From NCBI GenBank assembly GCA_036186865.1, contig AP025041.1:609968-673967 (forward strand): a DNA stretch of 64,000 bases, read 5' to 3'. Below are positions 1 to 10,754 of this stretch, one piece after another. The position numbers and the translations under genes are program-made. The notes below the pieces were generated by a model. The model ran no database searches. It was not told where the DNA came from and worked only from the letters and a program-made list of their open reading frames with translations. The stretch's first letter is position 1. Each line of letters starts with the position of its first letter. The DNA is from Eustoma russellianum. Lineage: Eukaryota; Streptophyta; Magnoliopsida; Gentianales; Gentianaceae.

Positions 1-500
1 CTGGATAATCTTCTACGTATAGATAACTCCTGTTCCTTGATATGCATACACCAGACTTTTTGTTTATTTTTGAGCTGGTTAATTAGATCAGATTCCCAAA
101 CTACGGAGTCTATTAGCACAGCCACTTTCAACTGTTATTCCTCTGCCAAAGCATGTAACATCTGTGTGTTACACGCTTATCCACCACCATAACCAACAAG
201 ATTCTTACTTTTGCAGACAATCGACTTTATCAGAGTTTTGAGCTGCCTTGACTTTTTAGTGCCAAAATATGGAGGCCACGGAATCATAGTACAATCCTGG
301 ATTTCTTGGCACTGGAAGTTTAGAAAAAAGCTTGGTGTTGAGGCATTTATAAAGGTGAAGACCAAAATTCATTTTCTTTTGATTTCATATATCCATGAAT
401 CCATTTGCTTCTTGATCTATTGTTTCATACTGTAAATTCTGTGTTCTGCAGCAGTAGTATTCACCTGGGAGCAGATTTTTTCTGAATCAAGGAAACATAA
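1..500 (+). other. 5' leader region of the FLZ gene
   Basis: No protein gene is evident here. A stretch at about 217-351 is bounded by a good acceptor (pyrimidine run then TTTTGCAG, ending at 216) and a donor (AAAG|GTGAAG), and a second acceptor (TTCTGCAG) lies near 450. The FLZ transcript therefore probably has one or more spliced leader exons. The 217-351 stretch is open in one frame but has no ATG in that frame. The leader exons are inferred from splice consensus only. Confidence 0.4.
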
Positions 501-1924
501 ATGTTTATGATACGGAGATTTAGAGCTATCACCACAAGGAAACAATCTCGAATGGCAGAACACAGCAGCAGTCAAACATCATCTACAGAACAGAGTCAAT
601 CCTCTCCTTTTTCATCTTTCTTGGGTTCCCCTCGATTTCTTGGTGGGTTATTGTGTAGGAGTACTTCTGATGAGATTTCAGCAAGCCCCACTTCCATTCT
701 TGACTGCAAACAATTTTGTAATTACCCCAAAAATCCTTTTGGGTACGATAAGGATTTGTTCAAACTTTCCCCAATTAGTAGTGCATCATCCCCTGACAAT
801 AATGAACATCCAGAGGGCATTGGACTTGCTCTGATTCATTCTCTAAATGATAAAGAGAATGAAGATAATAGTGATAGTTTTTCCAAGCTTAACCGCAAGA
901 TGGTTCTTTTTGGTGCCAAGCTCAATGTTCAAGTCCCAAACTTTTGTACTTCTGATGTGATGGCCCCTAAATCTCCCGGTGATTTCGGAATCAAGACAAG
1001 GACAAGGAATTCACAGTTGTTGCGTTCTTTATCCATGAATCCTCCTCGTGTCAGAGGAAAAGATTATCATCAGGGGTCTGAAGAGGGACTGTCATTAAGG
1101 GAAATGGAGATGTCTGAAGAGTATACTTGTGTGATGACACATGGGCCTAATCCCAAGACTACTCATATTTTTGATGATACAATTGTTGAAAATTGCTGCG
1201 GATCTGATCTCAAGAAAGAAGATTCTTTCCCAAGTGATGGGAATTATTATGTTAATGTGACCTCTTTGCCGGTGGATTTTTTGGGATTTTGCTACACATG
1301 CAAGGTCAAACTTGATGGCAAAGATATCTATATGGACAGGTTAGCTCAAGAAATTGTTCTCCTTGCCCTTTACTGTTTCCTTTCAATTTTTCCCGTCTGT
1401 AGATCATTCTTTAAGAGTTATGTTGTATATTCTGCTTAAAGATTGTCTTCATTTGTCTTGGAAGAATGGTTTGTGTTCTCTTGGATCAGATCACACGTGT
1501 GATAGATTATTTTGAATAAACTAATCTCTAACAGAAGAAAACCATTCTGGCTAATGAAGTAAAAGTTAACACCCCATATTTCTGGGATCTGTTTTCAAGA
1601 GTCTTACTGCAAGGTCAAACCAAGTTTGATCATGAAAATTATGAAGTCAGTCTAGTCAAACAAAAGTTCAGATCAAACTCTGATCTGCTCAGGGACCTTA
1701 TGATTCATTTACACCTGTAGATTTATCTTTTTTTTTTTTTTTCAACATGCAGGGGTGAAAAGGCCTTCTGTAGTTACGAATGCAGGCTCCAAGAGATGGT
1801 TAGGGAAGGAGAGCAGGGGGATAAATCGAGTTTAGATGAAGATTCCTCCCTTGTTTTTGATGTCTTTCAACGTCACTTTCTTAATTTGCAATATGGGGTC
1901 CCAACCATTAATGGTGAAGGATGA
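501..1924 (+). CDS. FCS-like zinc finger (FLZ, DUF581) protein
   Basis: Two exons, 501-1339 and 1753-1924, joined at MD|R (donor AG|GTTAGC, acceptor TGCAG|GGG), give about 336 aa. The FLZ domain straddles the junction: FCYTC at residues 263-267, then FCSYEC at 285-290, i.e. the CX2C-X18-CX3C zinc site typical of the family. The N-terminal part has the family's short motifs (SSFLGSPRFLGGLL, SPTSILD, NPFGYD) and is otherwise low complexity. FLZ proteins are plant-specific adaptors that bind SnRK1 kinase subunits in sugar and stress signalling; that role is family knowledge. The start at 501 fits homologues beginning a few residues before an RxR..T stretch; a downstream ATG at 552 is possible. 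The reading frame runs past the donor to 1439, but that extension is intron. Confidence 0.9.
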
Positions 1925-3555
1925 TCTTGACCCACCTGGGGCCGGGGGAGGGCCTATTGGGTTTGGTCCAGATTGCGTAAAGCTGTAATTTTCAGTTTCT
2001 GCTGCAAATGTTTATACGTTTGCTAATTAAATCTTAATGGTCATGTAACTACTAATATAAAACATAATTATTAAAAGCCTACTTGTTTTATACATTCATC
2101 ACTATTATCATTATTATATATAAGTTATAATGCTCAATAGTTTTTCGTTGAGCATGGTATGCAAAATGACTAAAGATACAAGTGGCATCGGTTGATTTTG
2201 AGGCTTTATCCTCTGTTTTTGTTTGTCTCAGGATAAAGTATAGGCGTCAGTTGAGCAGTCTGATAATGTAAAATAATTTTGTTAATAATGAAAGGATGCC
2301 CCATCCTTTGTAGATTTGACTTTGTCACGTAGCATATGTGGTAGGGTCAGGCGTGTGGTGTGAAAAGATAAGAGTTAGTCATTGCTTTTACAAGCCTTTT
2401 GTTAATCAATTTATCAGGATTTACCTTTCTGTTTTTCAAGAATAATTGGTCAGTATTTTCAATTTTGGCACCTTACTATTAATTATTGAATTGATTTTGA
2501 TGGAACACAATATTGTTAAGCTTGCTGCATAAGAATATTGTTTGTGAACACTCTCAAGAGATAACAATTAAAAAAAGATAACATGTTTTTAGAACGTTGT
2601 CCAGTTGGTGTTCAAATTGTACTACAAATAAAGAATGTCTTAAAATATATATAGTTGTTGTCTCAACATTTTAATGATGTCTCTACTCTTGCTATTGTTA
2701 CACGTCACAAATATCCTAAAATTATCTATCCTTCTTTTATTGTTGCTGTCACAAGGTAACCGGTCTAAACTACTGTGGAAAATGTATGGAACGGCTACTT
2801 AATATACATCTTCCAATATTTTTGTGTTTTGAATATTCTCTACTTCTTTAAAAATAAAGCCTCAATCGACTTGTATAGCTATGGACCTTTTGTCATGGAT
2901 TACATATGTTAGTACTATTAGAGAGTAGTACACCCCAAATGAAAAATTTACTAACGTGTGATATCCAATTAAGTGAGAGAACTTGAGTGTGTGGTACTTA
3001 ATGTTACTACTTATTCTCACTATCCTCCATTTTCAATTAAAATAAAAAAAGAAACCTTTTCTTCCCACCTAAAATTCAAACTAATAAAATGAAATTTAAA
3101 TATTAAAATACTAAGCAGTCAACCAGTAAACGACAAAATGCGCGGGAAATTTATCATTCAATTTAGCCATTAGAAAAGGAGAAGGTGAATATGTTATTTT
3201 TGTCATTATGCTTATTTGTTTTTCTTGCTACTCCTTACTTTGCGTAATGAAGTGTCAAACATGATGAAAGAAAAAATGGCCTGTTGTATGAACGTTATGA
3301 CATAATAATTTAAGCAATTTTACAATTATATGACATGCATATTGTAGATATAGAAATCTAATATGGAGAACTAGAAAAGGTTACTGCTCCTGCTGCATCA
3401 GTACAATGCTAGGATGTTATTATTTAATAGTGTGTTTAAAATGATGCTTAAACACTTGCACTTTTTCGACTTAAATGTGATAACTTAGACATCAGAGTCA
3501 TGTAGGGCTGCAAGGTATTGAAATTTGGAAATGTTAAAGAAATCGAATATTACCC
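1925..3555. other. AT-rich intergenic region, nothing recognised
   Basis: This is the 3' flank of the FLZ gene followed by AT-rich sequence with short homopolymer runs. I see no coding stretch, RNA gene or clear transposon end. Confidence 0.6.
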
Positions 3556-3559
3556 CGTG

Positions 3560-3690
3560 AATCAATCATCATCATCCGGATCCAGTATATCCCAACGACA
3601 GCAAAAGTTACTGTTAAGATCTGAAGAGGGTAAGTGATAGACAGACAGACAATACCTCTATCCGAGTCTGATTCTAGTGAGACCCCTACC
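3560..3690 (-). repeat. SINE 3'-body fragment (Au/TS-like)
   Basis: The stretch reads ATCATCATCCGGATCCAGTA then a diverged body ending in ACCCCTACC. This is the antisense form of the common plant SINE tail in which a GGT-rich body ends before a trinucleotide repeat. Related fragments occur at 4505-4560 and 58530-58632, sharing 'ccagtatatcccaacg.catcaaaagtta' wording. There is no 5' head, so it is a truncated, old copy. Confidence 0.5.
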
Positions 3691-4500
3691 GTGAATCAAT
3701 CTATTCATCAAATCCTTTTGGTTTATGTCAAGTTATTTGGTTTATTTTACATTGATTAATAGTTTTTGATGTCGTTGTGATATATTTGGTATATTTATGG
3801 CTGTTTGTATTGTTCAAGAACCCCACATGCACTTTTTCAAAGACGTTACTACTGCGGAGAAGAATGGGATTGAGAGAATGTTCTTAACCAAGAAAAAGCG
3901 AATGCAGAAGTATTAATTGGAAGTAACACTATCTTTCAGATAAAATAAAATTCACAAAACTTTAACCATGATAGATAATGGGGTGCTTATTTTCTCCAAT
4001 ATAAAAACCAGTTTTAAATTACAACAAGGTGAACTTGGATAAGAAATCTGGACCGTATTAATATATGTATTCAGGCTTCTGAAGCAAGAGGTGAAACTAT
4101 CACACTATTGATAAATTCATGAAAATCGTTGAATCAACTACTCTAGCACATATTTTCATGCATACAAGGGGCAACTTATTACATCATATCAGCTAACCTT
4201 ACCCAAGATCTACCACATTAAACTGTCCTAACGAGTATGAACAAACCATAAACACACGTGTGACATGTACCCCTCATGGCTTATTTTCACATGATGAGCA
4301 ATTACCATTGCCTTGTATCTAAGAATTTAACTACTCAGTAATTTATGAACACAGATGGACAGCAACGCCACTTCTGGACATATTTTATACTATTCAGAAC
4401 CCAAGTTGATAAAATTTCTACTTGCTCTAAGAGCCAAAGATCGTGTGACTTTGGTTGAATGGAAGGTACAGATGAAAGCCTTAGAAAATCAAGTGCTGAG
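3691..4500. other. AT-rich intergenic region, nothing recognised
   Basis: There is no open frame of note, splice-bounded exon or repeat boundary in this stretch. Confidence 0.5.
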
Positions 4501-4504
4501 AATA

Positions 4505-4560
4505 GATCATCATCATCCGGACCCAGTATATCGTTAGGGTCTGGAGAGGGTAAGTGATGA
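4505..4560 (-). repeat. Short SINE 3'-body fragment
   Basis: Contains ATCATCATCCGGACCCAGTA followed by GGGTCTGGAGAGGGTAAGTG, the same body as the fragment at 3560-3690 but closer to the usual SINE wording (GGGTCTGGGGAGGGTA). It is truncated on both sides. Confidence 0.5.
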
Positions 4561-6053
4561 GAATAGATCAAAGTATAAAAAGTAAACATGTTAACACCAA
4601 CTCTATTGCATCTGTTATGGTTCTGACTTATAAAGATATCACAATACACGAGCAGATACTCCATTCAAACCAAACCAACAGGACCTTCGAAACAAGAGTT
4701 CATCAAACAAAAGCCAAATCCAGCAAATTACACACTGCAAATACAAAAGATGACAGAAGCACAGTACAATGCACGCCACGACACACAGCACTAGAACGAT
4801 ACAACCAACTGATTAAGAGTATATGACACTCACTAATTTGCCAAAGGAAAACGAAAACTACAAACAGACACAGCTTCCCGTAGTAAAACACAACCAGGCT
4901 GAGCAATCGAGTAGGCCACAGGCTACAGCATCAGCTTGGGACAATAGCAAACAAGACATGGTCAAGTAACTGAAAAGGGGCCAAAAAAAATTACAATCAA
5001 TAAGTAATGAAGCAATGAAAAGATTACCAGAAATTCAGAACGGCTTACCTCCTGAATAGCTTGGTAGGATCAACAATCTCCAAAAGCAACACCAAAAGTA
5101 AAACCTTCGCATAACACTTCTTCCAAAACTAGATGCTAATCAGCCACTTTAGCAGGGTCCAAGAACAGACTGGTCTTAACCATAAAAGAGGAGCTGATGA
5201 AAAAGGAAGCGGGCAAAAGGCAAGATCATCTAAATCCTAGTTCTGCTTCACGTTTTCCATTATCAAAAACCAGGAAAAGAGTGAGGGGCAAAACAGGTCA
5301 TTGAACAACTAACGATAAGATGGTAAACCCCTATACAACAGCAGCATGAACCAAGGGAAGAGAAGGAAAGTTGTAATACAATGGATGGAGGAGAACAAAG
5401 GCAAGGGATAAGTTGACAAAACAACAATGCTATCAACAAGGTGGCGAAAACAAATCCGGTCAGATCAAGATAGAATGCAAATAGGGTTCGGATTAAGAAA
5501 AGAGGAAGAGATACTAATACTATATCTGCCTAACAAAGTTAGAAAACCAAGGATATTTACACATTCTGTCTCCAAGCTAAACTGCTGCTACATTTTAACT
5601 AGGGACTTCTAGTATCTGGAGGAATGATGATACAACTTTTAGGTTATCATCTTTTACCCTCAAGCACAGAAAATGACAGTAACTGTTCCACCTGTTAGCA
5701 CCAAACAGCGAAACATGTGAACGCCACCCGTTTTCTGAATTCTAAAATCGATGCACTCTGAGTCTCGTTCTAAATACACCACCAACCAAAATCAGAAACT
5801 ACGAAACAGTCATCCCAGCCAGCCATCAGTGCCTTGAATCACCAACTACAAGATCAATGCCAACTAGCACCGCCAACTCAAGCATCAGCCTTCTTTGTTG
5901 CACTACATAAATAACCTAAGTGAGCTCTCTCAAACCTACATATCTTGATGTTGATGAAGTTTCTTTGGTTAAACGCTCCAAGCGAGTGACCATACTACCA
6001 AAAGAAAATTATCTTTTCTATTTACAGGAGCCTACTTTGCTCCCAGAAGCTGC
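4561..6053. other. 3' flank of the proline-rich gene
   Basis: No second gene is seen. The part nearest 6053 should hold the 3' UTR of the minus-strand gene at 6054-6692. Short open frames here have no recognisable protein features. Confidence 0.5.
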
Positions 6054-6692
6054 TTACTCATCAGTGAAATCAAGGTTGAGAATGCGACAGAGGGTCTTAG
6101 TCGCAGAGTCATTTCCATCATCCAACAGGTAATTGCTCAAGGGTGGACCACTTTCCCTAGTAGGAGAAGCAGGAGCAGACCATGAAATTGGATGCAAATC
6201 AATATCAGAGGCTGAAGATGGTAATTCAAGAGAAACTGTCCTTTTACAAAAGAGCGAAAATTTTGGTATAGGCACCGAACTAGGTGGCGGAGAATTGGAG
6301 TAAGCAGGCCCAGCCCATCTCTCAGAGAAATGAAACATATCATTGAAAGATCTTGTCTGGTAAAAATTAACAGCCCCGGGCTTTATAGTAATCGGCACTG
6401 AAACAGGGCTGCTTCTACAAAACCTTTTGGAACCTTTCGGCTCTTCTGAACAGGAGTCAAGTGATGGTGTTTTGGGAGAGAAAGGAGGAGAGGTCGGTTC
6501 GGATACAAGGGTAGCACAAGGCTTCAGAGGGGTAGGGAGCAAACCAGCTCCAGATTGAAAAGTCCGACAATTAATCCCTCTGAAACCCTTCGAAGGAGAG
6601 GTTCCACAGGGTCCAAATCCCATAGGTCCATGACTTCCACTTCCAGTATCATAGTGATTCCGATGCTGAGTAACAAAAAGCGTCTCCATCAC
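6054..6692 (-). CDS. Small proline-rich plant protein with PNRC-like motif
   Basis: A single-exon frame of 212 aa, from an MMETLFVTQH start to an LDFTDE stop. It is rich in Ser and Pro, with no membrane segment or signal peptide. Near its middle it carries NSPPPSSVPIPKFSL, which resembles the short SPxP..PxPxF motif of proline-rich nuclear receptor coactivator (PNRC) proteins; in animals that motif binds the decapping factor DCP1. The upstream SPPFSPKTPSLD stretch and conserved ends suggest a real conserved plant gene. Whether it acts in mRNA decay is inference from one motif. The two adjacent ATGs leave the start slightly open. Confidence 0.75.
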   Translation of the reverse strand: MMETLFVTQHRNHYDTGSGSHGPMGFGPCGTSPSKGFRGINCRTFQSGAGLLPTPLKPCATLVSEPTSPPFSPKTPSLDSCSEEPKGSKRFCRSSPVSVPITIKPGAVNFYQTRSFNDMFHFSERWAGPAYSNSPPPSSVPIPKFSLFCKRTVSLELPSSASDIDLHPISWSAPASPTRESGPPLSNYLLDDGNDSATKTLCRILNLDFTDE

Positions 6693-9016
6693 CCTAATTC
6701 ACTGAACTATTTTCTACTCATAGAAAAAGTGAACAATAAATTTACAGATCTACATACTAGATGATCAGAATACCACTAAAATTTGTGCACAGGAGTTCAA
6801 AGCTCAGAAATGAAAGTAGCTCTTAGATCTTCGCCACAACCACCAGAATCTGAGTAGATCAACCTCGATTTCACCGGATCTAAGCCGTGCATAGAACATG
6901 TAAATTCCAAAAACCACACCTGTGCGCCCGCACACACCAAATCCCTTTTTCCTTCCTCCAGATCTATTCATATTCAACAAAAAAAAAAAAAAAAACATTC
7001 AGGGATCGCAATCAGAATCATCACATGTAATCACCGAAGCTAAAATTTAACATAACATAAAGCAACAAATCCTACTCTACTTCACCTTGTGAGCCGAGAG
7101 TGAAGGTAATTACTGGCCGAATAAGTTTACCAGTAATAAAATATTGCTTGATAGACGAATATCTGTAGTATACCTATATACCTAGGGAATAGACTAGTGT
7201 AGAATCTCTGTAGTCTATTATTGTATACCGTATTTATATTCTTCATTGATCACAGGTAATATAAATATATATAAAAGATATAATAAACGTATTCAGTATA
7301 TTTCAACAATATCAAAAGCTAACGTTGGGACTTCCATCCCGAATGATAGAGATTTTGATTCAAAGAAAACGCATGTTTACACACATATATATATGTATAT
7401 CCATATTCTTCCATGTATGTCCATGTAATATGGTCGAATGGTGATTATTCTATGATATAAAAAGATGAAGCAGTACATTCTCTTATTAGGCCGAATAGTT
7501 GGCTTCAATATTAACAATTTGATTGAAACAATGACTTGATATGTAAAATCATAGTCATCTTTACCTGGTTAAAATGGGTAATATATTATGTGCTTTACAC
7601 TATTAACAATTTAATGTGTCAAATTTATTAAGTTAAAATTCAAAACCAATAAAGTTGATTAAGTCATATGCTCTAATACTACAGAATCAAGTTATGATTC
7701 AAACCATTAGTATTTTTTTTTGGGAGAATCATAATTATTGATTTTGTTTCAAAAAGATAGTTAATATGCATCGACATTCATGTAACTACAAATTACAAAT
7801 TTTTAAACAAATCCATCCCATAATTTGCATTACACCACAAATTGGTTTGGCGGGAGAAGGGGGGCGGTGGGGAAGGAAAATAAAAAGACAAGACTTCAGA
7901 AGCTAATAATTTGTTTATAAACACTCTAATACTTATATGCAAATTTCTTTTTGGTAATAATAGGGATACCTATTGCCTCAAGCTCTCAACATAACCAAAT
8001 TGCTTATATATTTAAGATAGTACAGTAAGAGAACTTTTATTTTTAACATCTACCACATATATTATGGTATTTGATAAAATTATTTAATATGTATTTAACT
8101 GATGTTTAATTGATCCACCATACAAATTGTTCTTTTGAAACACATGTCTTTTAAACTAAGTAACTTTCTAAAATGACTCATCTGATTTTACGACAACGTA
8201 AGATATATAGCTTGTCGAAGTAGCTTGAAACCAGACAATTCCTAAAACATTTGTTCTTTGGCAGCTTCTAAAACATGATTATAAGTTTATAATTTATTTT
8301 TATTTTGGGCAAAACGTGTTTACTAATTTTTTTGATTCCAATTAATAAAATGAATATTGAACAAGGACCGGACCTTAGAAGGTACATGAAATAATCATAA
8401 AAACTATAACCCAATTAAATGTAGATAACTTTTATGCTATCAATGAATCACACCATATATCTCCATAGTAATTAAAACAAATTTTATAGTGATAAATCAT
8501 TAAATTATATTGGTGTTTTTTTAGCGAATATAAAACGCAACAATAAAAACATGCCTTCTATTTTTGTAATTGTCGTTGATACATGTGAGTTATTTCTTAC
8601 TTTAATATTTCTTCTAAATTAAAGATATAATTCGAACTTGAATCTATTCCGTTGATGAAATGTTACACACGACTCACTATAAAGGTTTTTCACCGCATCA
8701 GCTATTTGTTATTATTGACCGCTATTACAATTGTGATTTACAAATAAAATAAATTTTTGTGTTGGTCATAGAAACTAATATGTATATACGAGTCTATAAA
8801 AACAAAAGTAAATAATGGTACAAAATCAATCCTAAATTATTATTTTTTGCATTGATTGAGGAATAAACATTAAGATTATAATATAAAATTTGTCAGGAAT
8901 AAATATATCCATGAACTTTCTCGTAGGGAAAATCTGGTGGGCCATTTTTACTGTCTGTCTCACAAACTCATATAGACGAACCATGAGTCATCTGTATCAC
9001 GAAATCTCCATCGCGA
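6693..9016. other. Intergenic region between divergent genes
   Basis: The left end (6693-7110) is the leader/promoter of the minus-strand proline-rich gene and has an A-run near 6980. The rest is AT-rich with no recognisable gene or transposon boundary. The right end is the promoter of the LEA gene. Confidence 0.5.
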
Positions 9017-9022
9017 CACGTG
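9017..9022 (+). promoter_or_regulatory. ABRE/G-box (CACGTG) upstream of LEA gene
   Basis: ACACGTGTC lies about 140 bp upstream of the LEA start codon. CACGTG cores with this flank are binding sites of ABI5-type bZIP factors in abscisic-acid-responsive seed genes. Confidence 0.7.
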
Positions 9023-9064
9023 TCATGAGTTTATCTTCCACGCTGTCGATCGCCGCCCATTACC

Positions 9065-9075
9065 CATGCATATAA
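9065..9075 (+). promoter_or_regulatory. RY element fused to TATA box, LEA promoter
   Basis: CATGCATATAAG combines an RY motif (CATGCA, 9065-9070), the site of B3 factors such as ABI3 and FUS3, directly with a TATA box (TATAA, 9071-9075). It lies 85-95 bp before the ATG, which leaves room for a short leader. With the G-box 45 bp upstream this is a classic seed-maturation promoter layout. Confidence 0.75.
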
Positions 9076-9159
9076 GCTAAGCAAACAACCCCTTGCTCCA
9101 ACGTTTCACCATAGGACCTTTCTGTTTCTTGCTTGCAAGAGGCTTAATAGAATCAAAAG

Positions 9160-10754
9160 ATGAGTCAGGAACAACCACAGAGGCCGTCCGCAGAACCTAT
9201 CAAATACGGCGACGTTTTCAACGTCTCCGGTGAGCTTGCTTCAAAGCCAGTAGCGCCGAGAGATGCAGCTGCAATGCAATCGGCTGAAACTGCGGTGTTT
9301 GGGCAGACCCAAAAGGGTGGGTCTGCGGCTGTCATGCAGTCCGCCGCCGACGTGAATGAGTCTATTGGTGCTGTTGGACATGACGACATCAGCGATCCAG
9401 CAAGTGATCGTGGCGTTACCGTAACTCAAGGTGTTGTCGATGGCCGTCCTGTTATTGCTGAAGCCATCGGAGGACAGGTAGCTTATGAAACAACGAAACT
9501 ATTGTTCACAATACGATACAGATTTGAAAAAGAAGTGTCGAATTACTATCTTTTGAAGTTCTTTTGTTATTGTTGATGTGTTATAATTAAAGGTTAACAA
9601 TTTGGTAACATGTATCGTGATAAATTTCAACTCTTACATTTTTCATCTTATTCAATGCACAATCACAATCTTAACTTGTGTTAGGTAAATTAATTAAATC
9701 AAGAGTAAATAGGAAACCTAAAAAAACACCTTTTTTGCTTAGCCTAGTGTTTTAGATTTTTTGCTTAGCCTAGTGTTTTAGAGGCTTCCGCAGGGATATG
9801 CGGAGCTCAGATGTACGCAACTATAGTCTTAGAAACAGAGAGGTCTTTCTGTTTTCCGATGACCCATAATGATGCGTCGAGCTATGTAGATCAACTGCTA
9901 TTTCATAGTATAAGAAACACTATATAACGCATCAAATTTAGTGATGATTGCTTCATTCATCATATTCTAAATATAAGAGGAAACCTACGATATCCCTTAT
10001 TCTAAGATATATCTGATGTGGTGTCTGAACCCACGTGTTGACTATTTCGTCTCAATGACCTGATCGACTAGGTTGTGGGAGGTTACATTGCTGCTGGTGG
10101 AGGTGGACAAGGCAGAAGAGGGGGAGGACAAGGTGGTCAAGGTGAGGCGCTTTCTGATGTTGCTGGCCAATTTGAGACTCCCTCCCCCACTCCGGATGTG
10201 GGTGATAAGCGATCAGCCATACCAGATGTGGGTGGGATAACCATAGGGGAAGCACTAGAAGCTACAGCTCTTATGGCAGGGGACAGGCCAATTGATACAA
10301 GTGACGCTGCAGCAATACAAGCCGCAGAAGTTAGGGCCACAGGCAGGGGCCAGGTAATGCCCGGTGGTATAGGAGCTGATGCTCAATCTGCAGCTATGAC
10401 TAATCCTCATCTCTCAGACGAGAACAAAACCAAGCTGGGGGATGTTTTGAAGGTAAACCTTTCATCTATGACTCGCACTGCAAGAATCGATATTGTACAT
10501 AGCAATTGCGTTTCTTCCTTTTTCTTTGTGTAAAGTAAAACTTCAATGGAGTTCACTTTTGATGGATATTTTGACCATTATTGTAGGATGCGAGTGAGAG
10601 GCTACCACGTGATAAGGAAGTAACAAGACAGGATGCAATGGGAATTGCCTCAGCAGAGGTGAGGAATGACCCGGACATGCAGCCCCGTGAAGCCGGAGTT
10701 GGTCGGAGCATGGCTGCGGCTGCAAGGCTCAACCAAGGCAGCGGTAACGACTGA
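9160..10754 (+). CDS. Seed maturation protein, LEA group with SMP domains
   Basis: Three exons, 9160-9477, 10072-10452 and 10587-10754, all phase 0, give 288 aa. Late-embryogenesis-abundant proteins of this class (SMP, LEA_D-34) accumulate in drying seeds and are thought to protect cell contents; they are hydrophilic and unstructured when hydrated. Three SMP-like repeats are visible: residues about 13-70 (ending MQSAADVNESIG), about 154-205 (GITIGEALEATALM, then AAAIQAAEVRATG) and about 228-265 (KLGDVLKDASERLP, then DAMGIASAEVRND). A Gly/Gln-rich stretch near residue 112 is typical of the family. There is no signal peptide. Intron 1 contains an antisense SINE. The ABRE and RY motifs upstream support seed-specific expression. 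Confidence 0.93.
9731..9782 (+). repeat. 26-bp tandem duplication in LEA intron 1
   Basis: Two back-to-back copies of TTTTTTGCTTAGCCTAGTGT followed by TTTAGA lie immediately before the SINE in intron 1. Confidence 0.7.
9781..9972 (-). repeat. SINE copy 1 (antisense, LEA intron 1)
   Basis: The antisense copy runs from a GAGGCTTCCGCAGGG-type 3' body to the 5' head wording (…TTTAGTGATGATTGCTTCATT). It is clearly diverged from the other copies and has lost the terminal (TTG)n tract. Confidence 0.75.
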
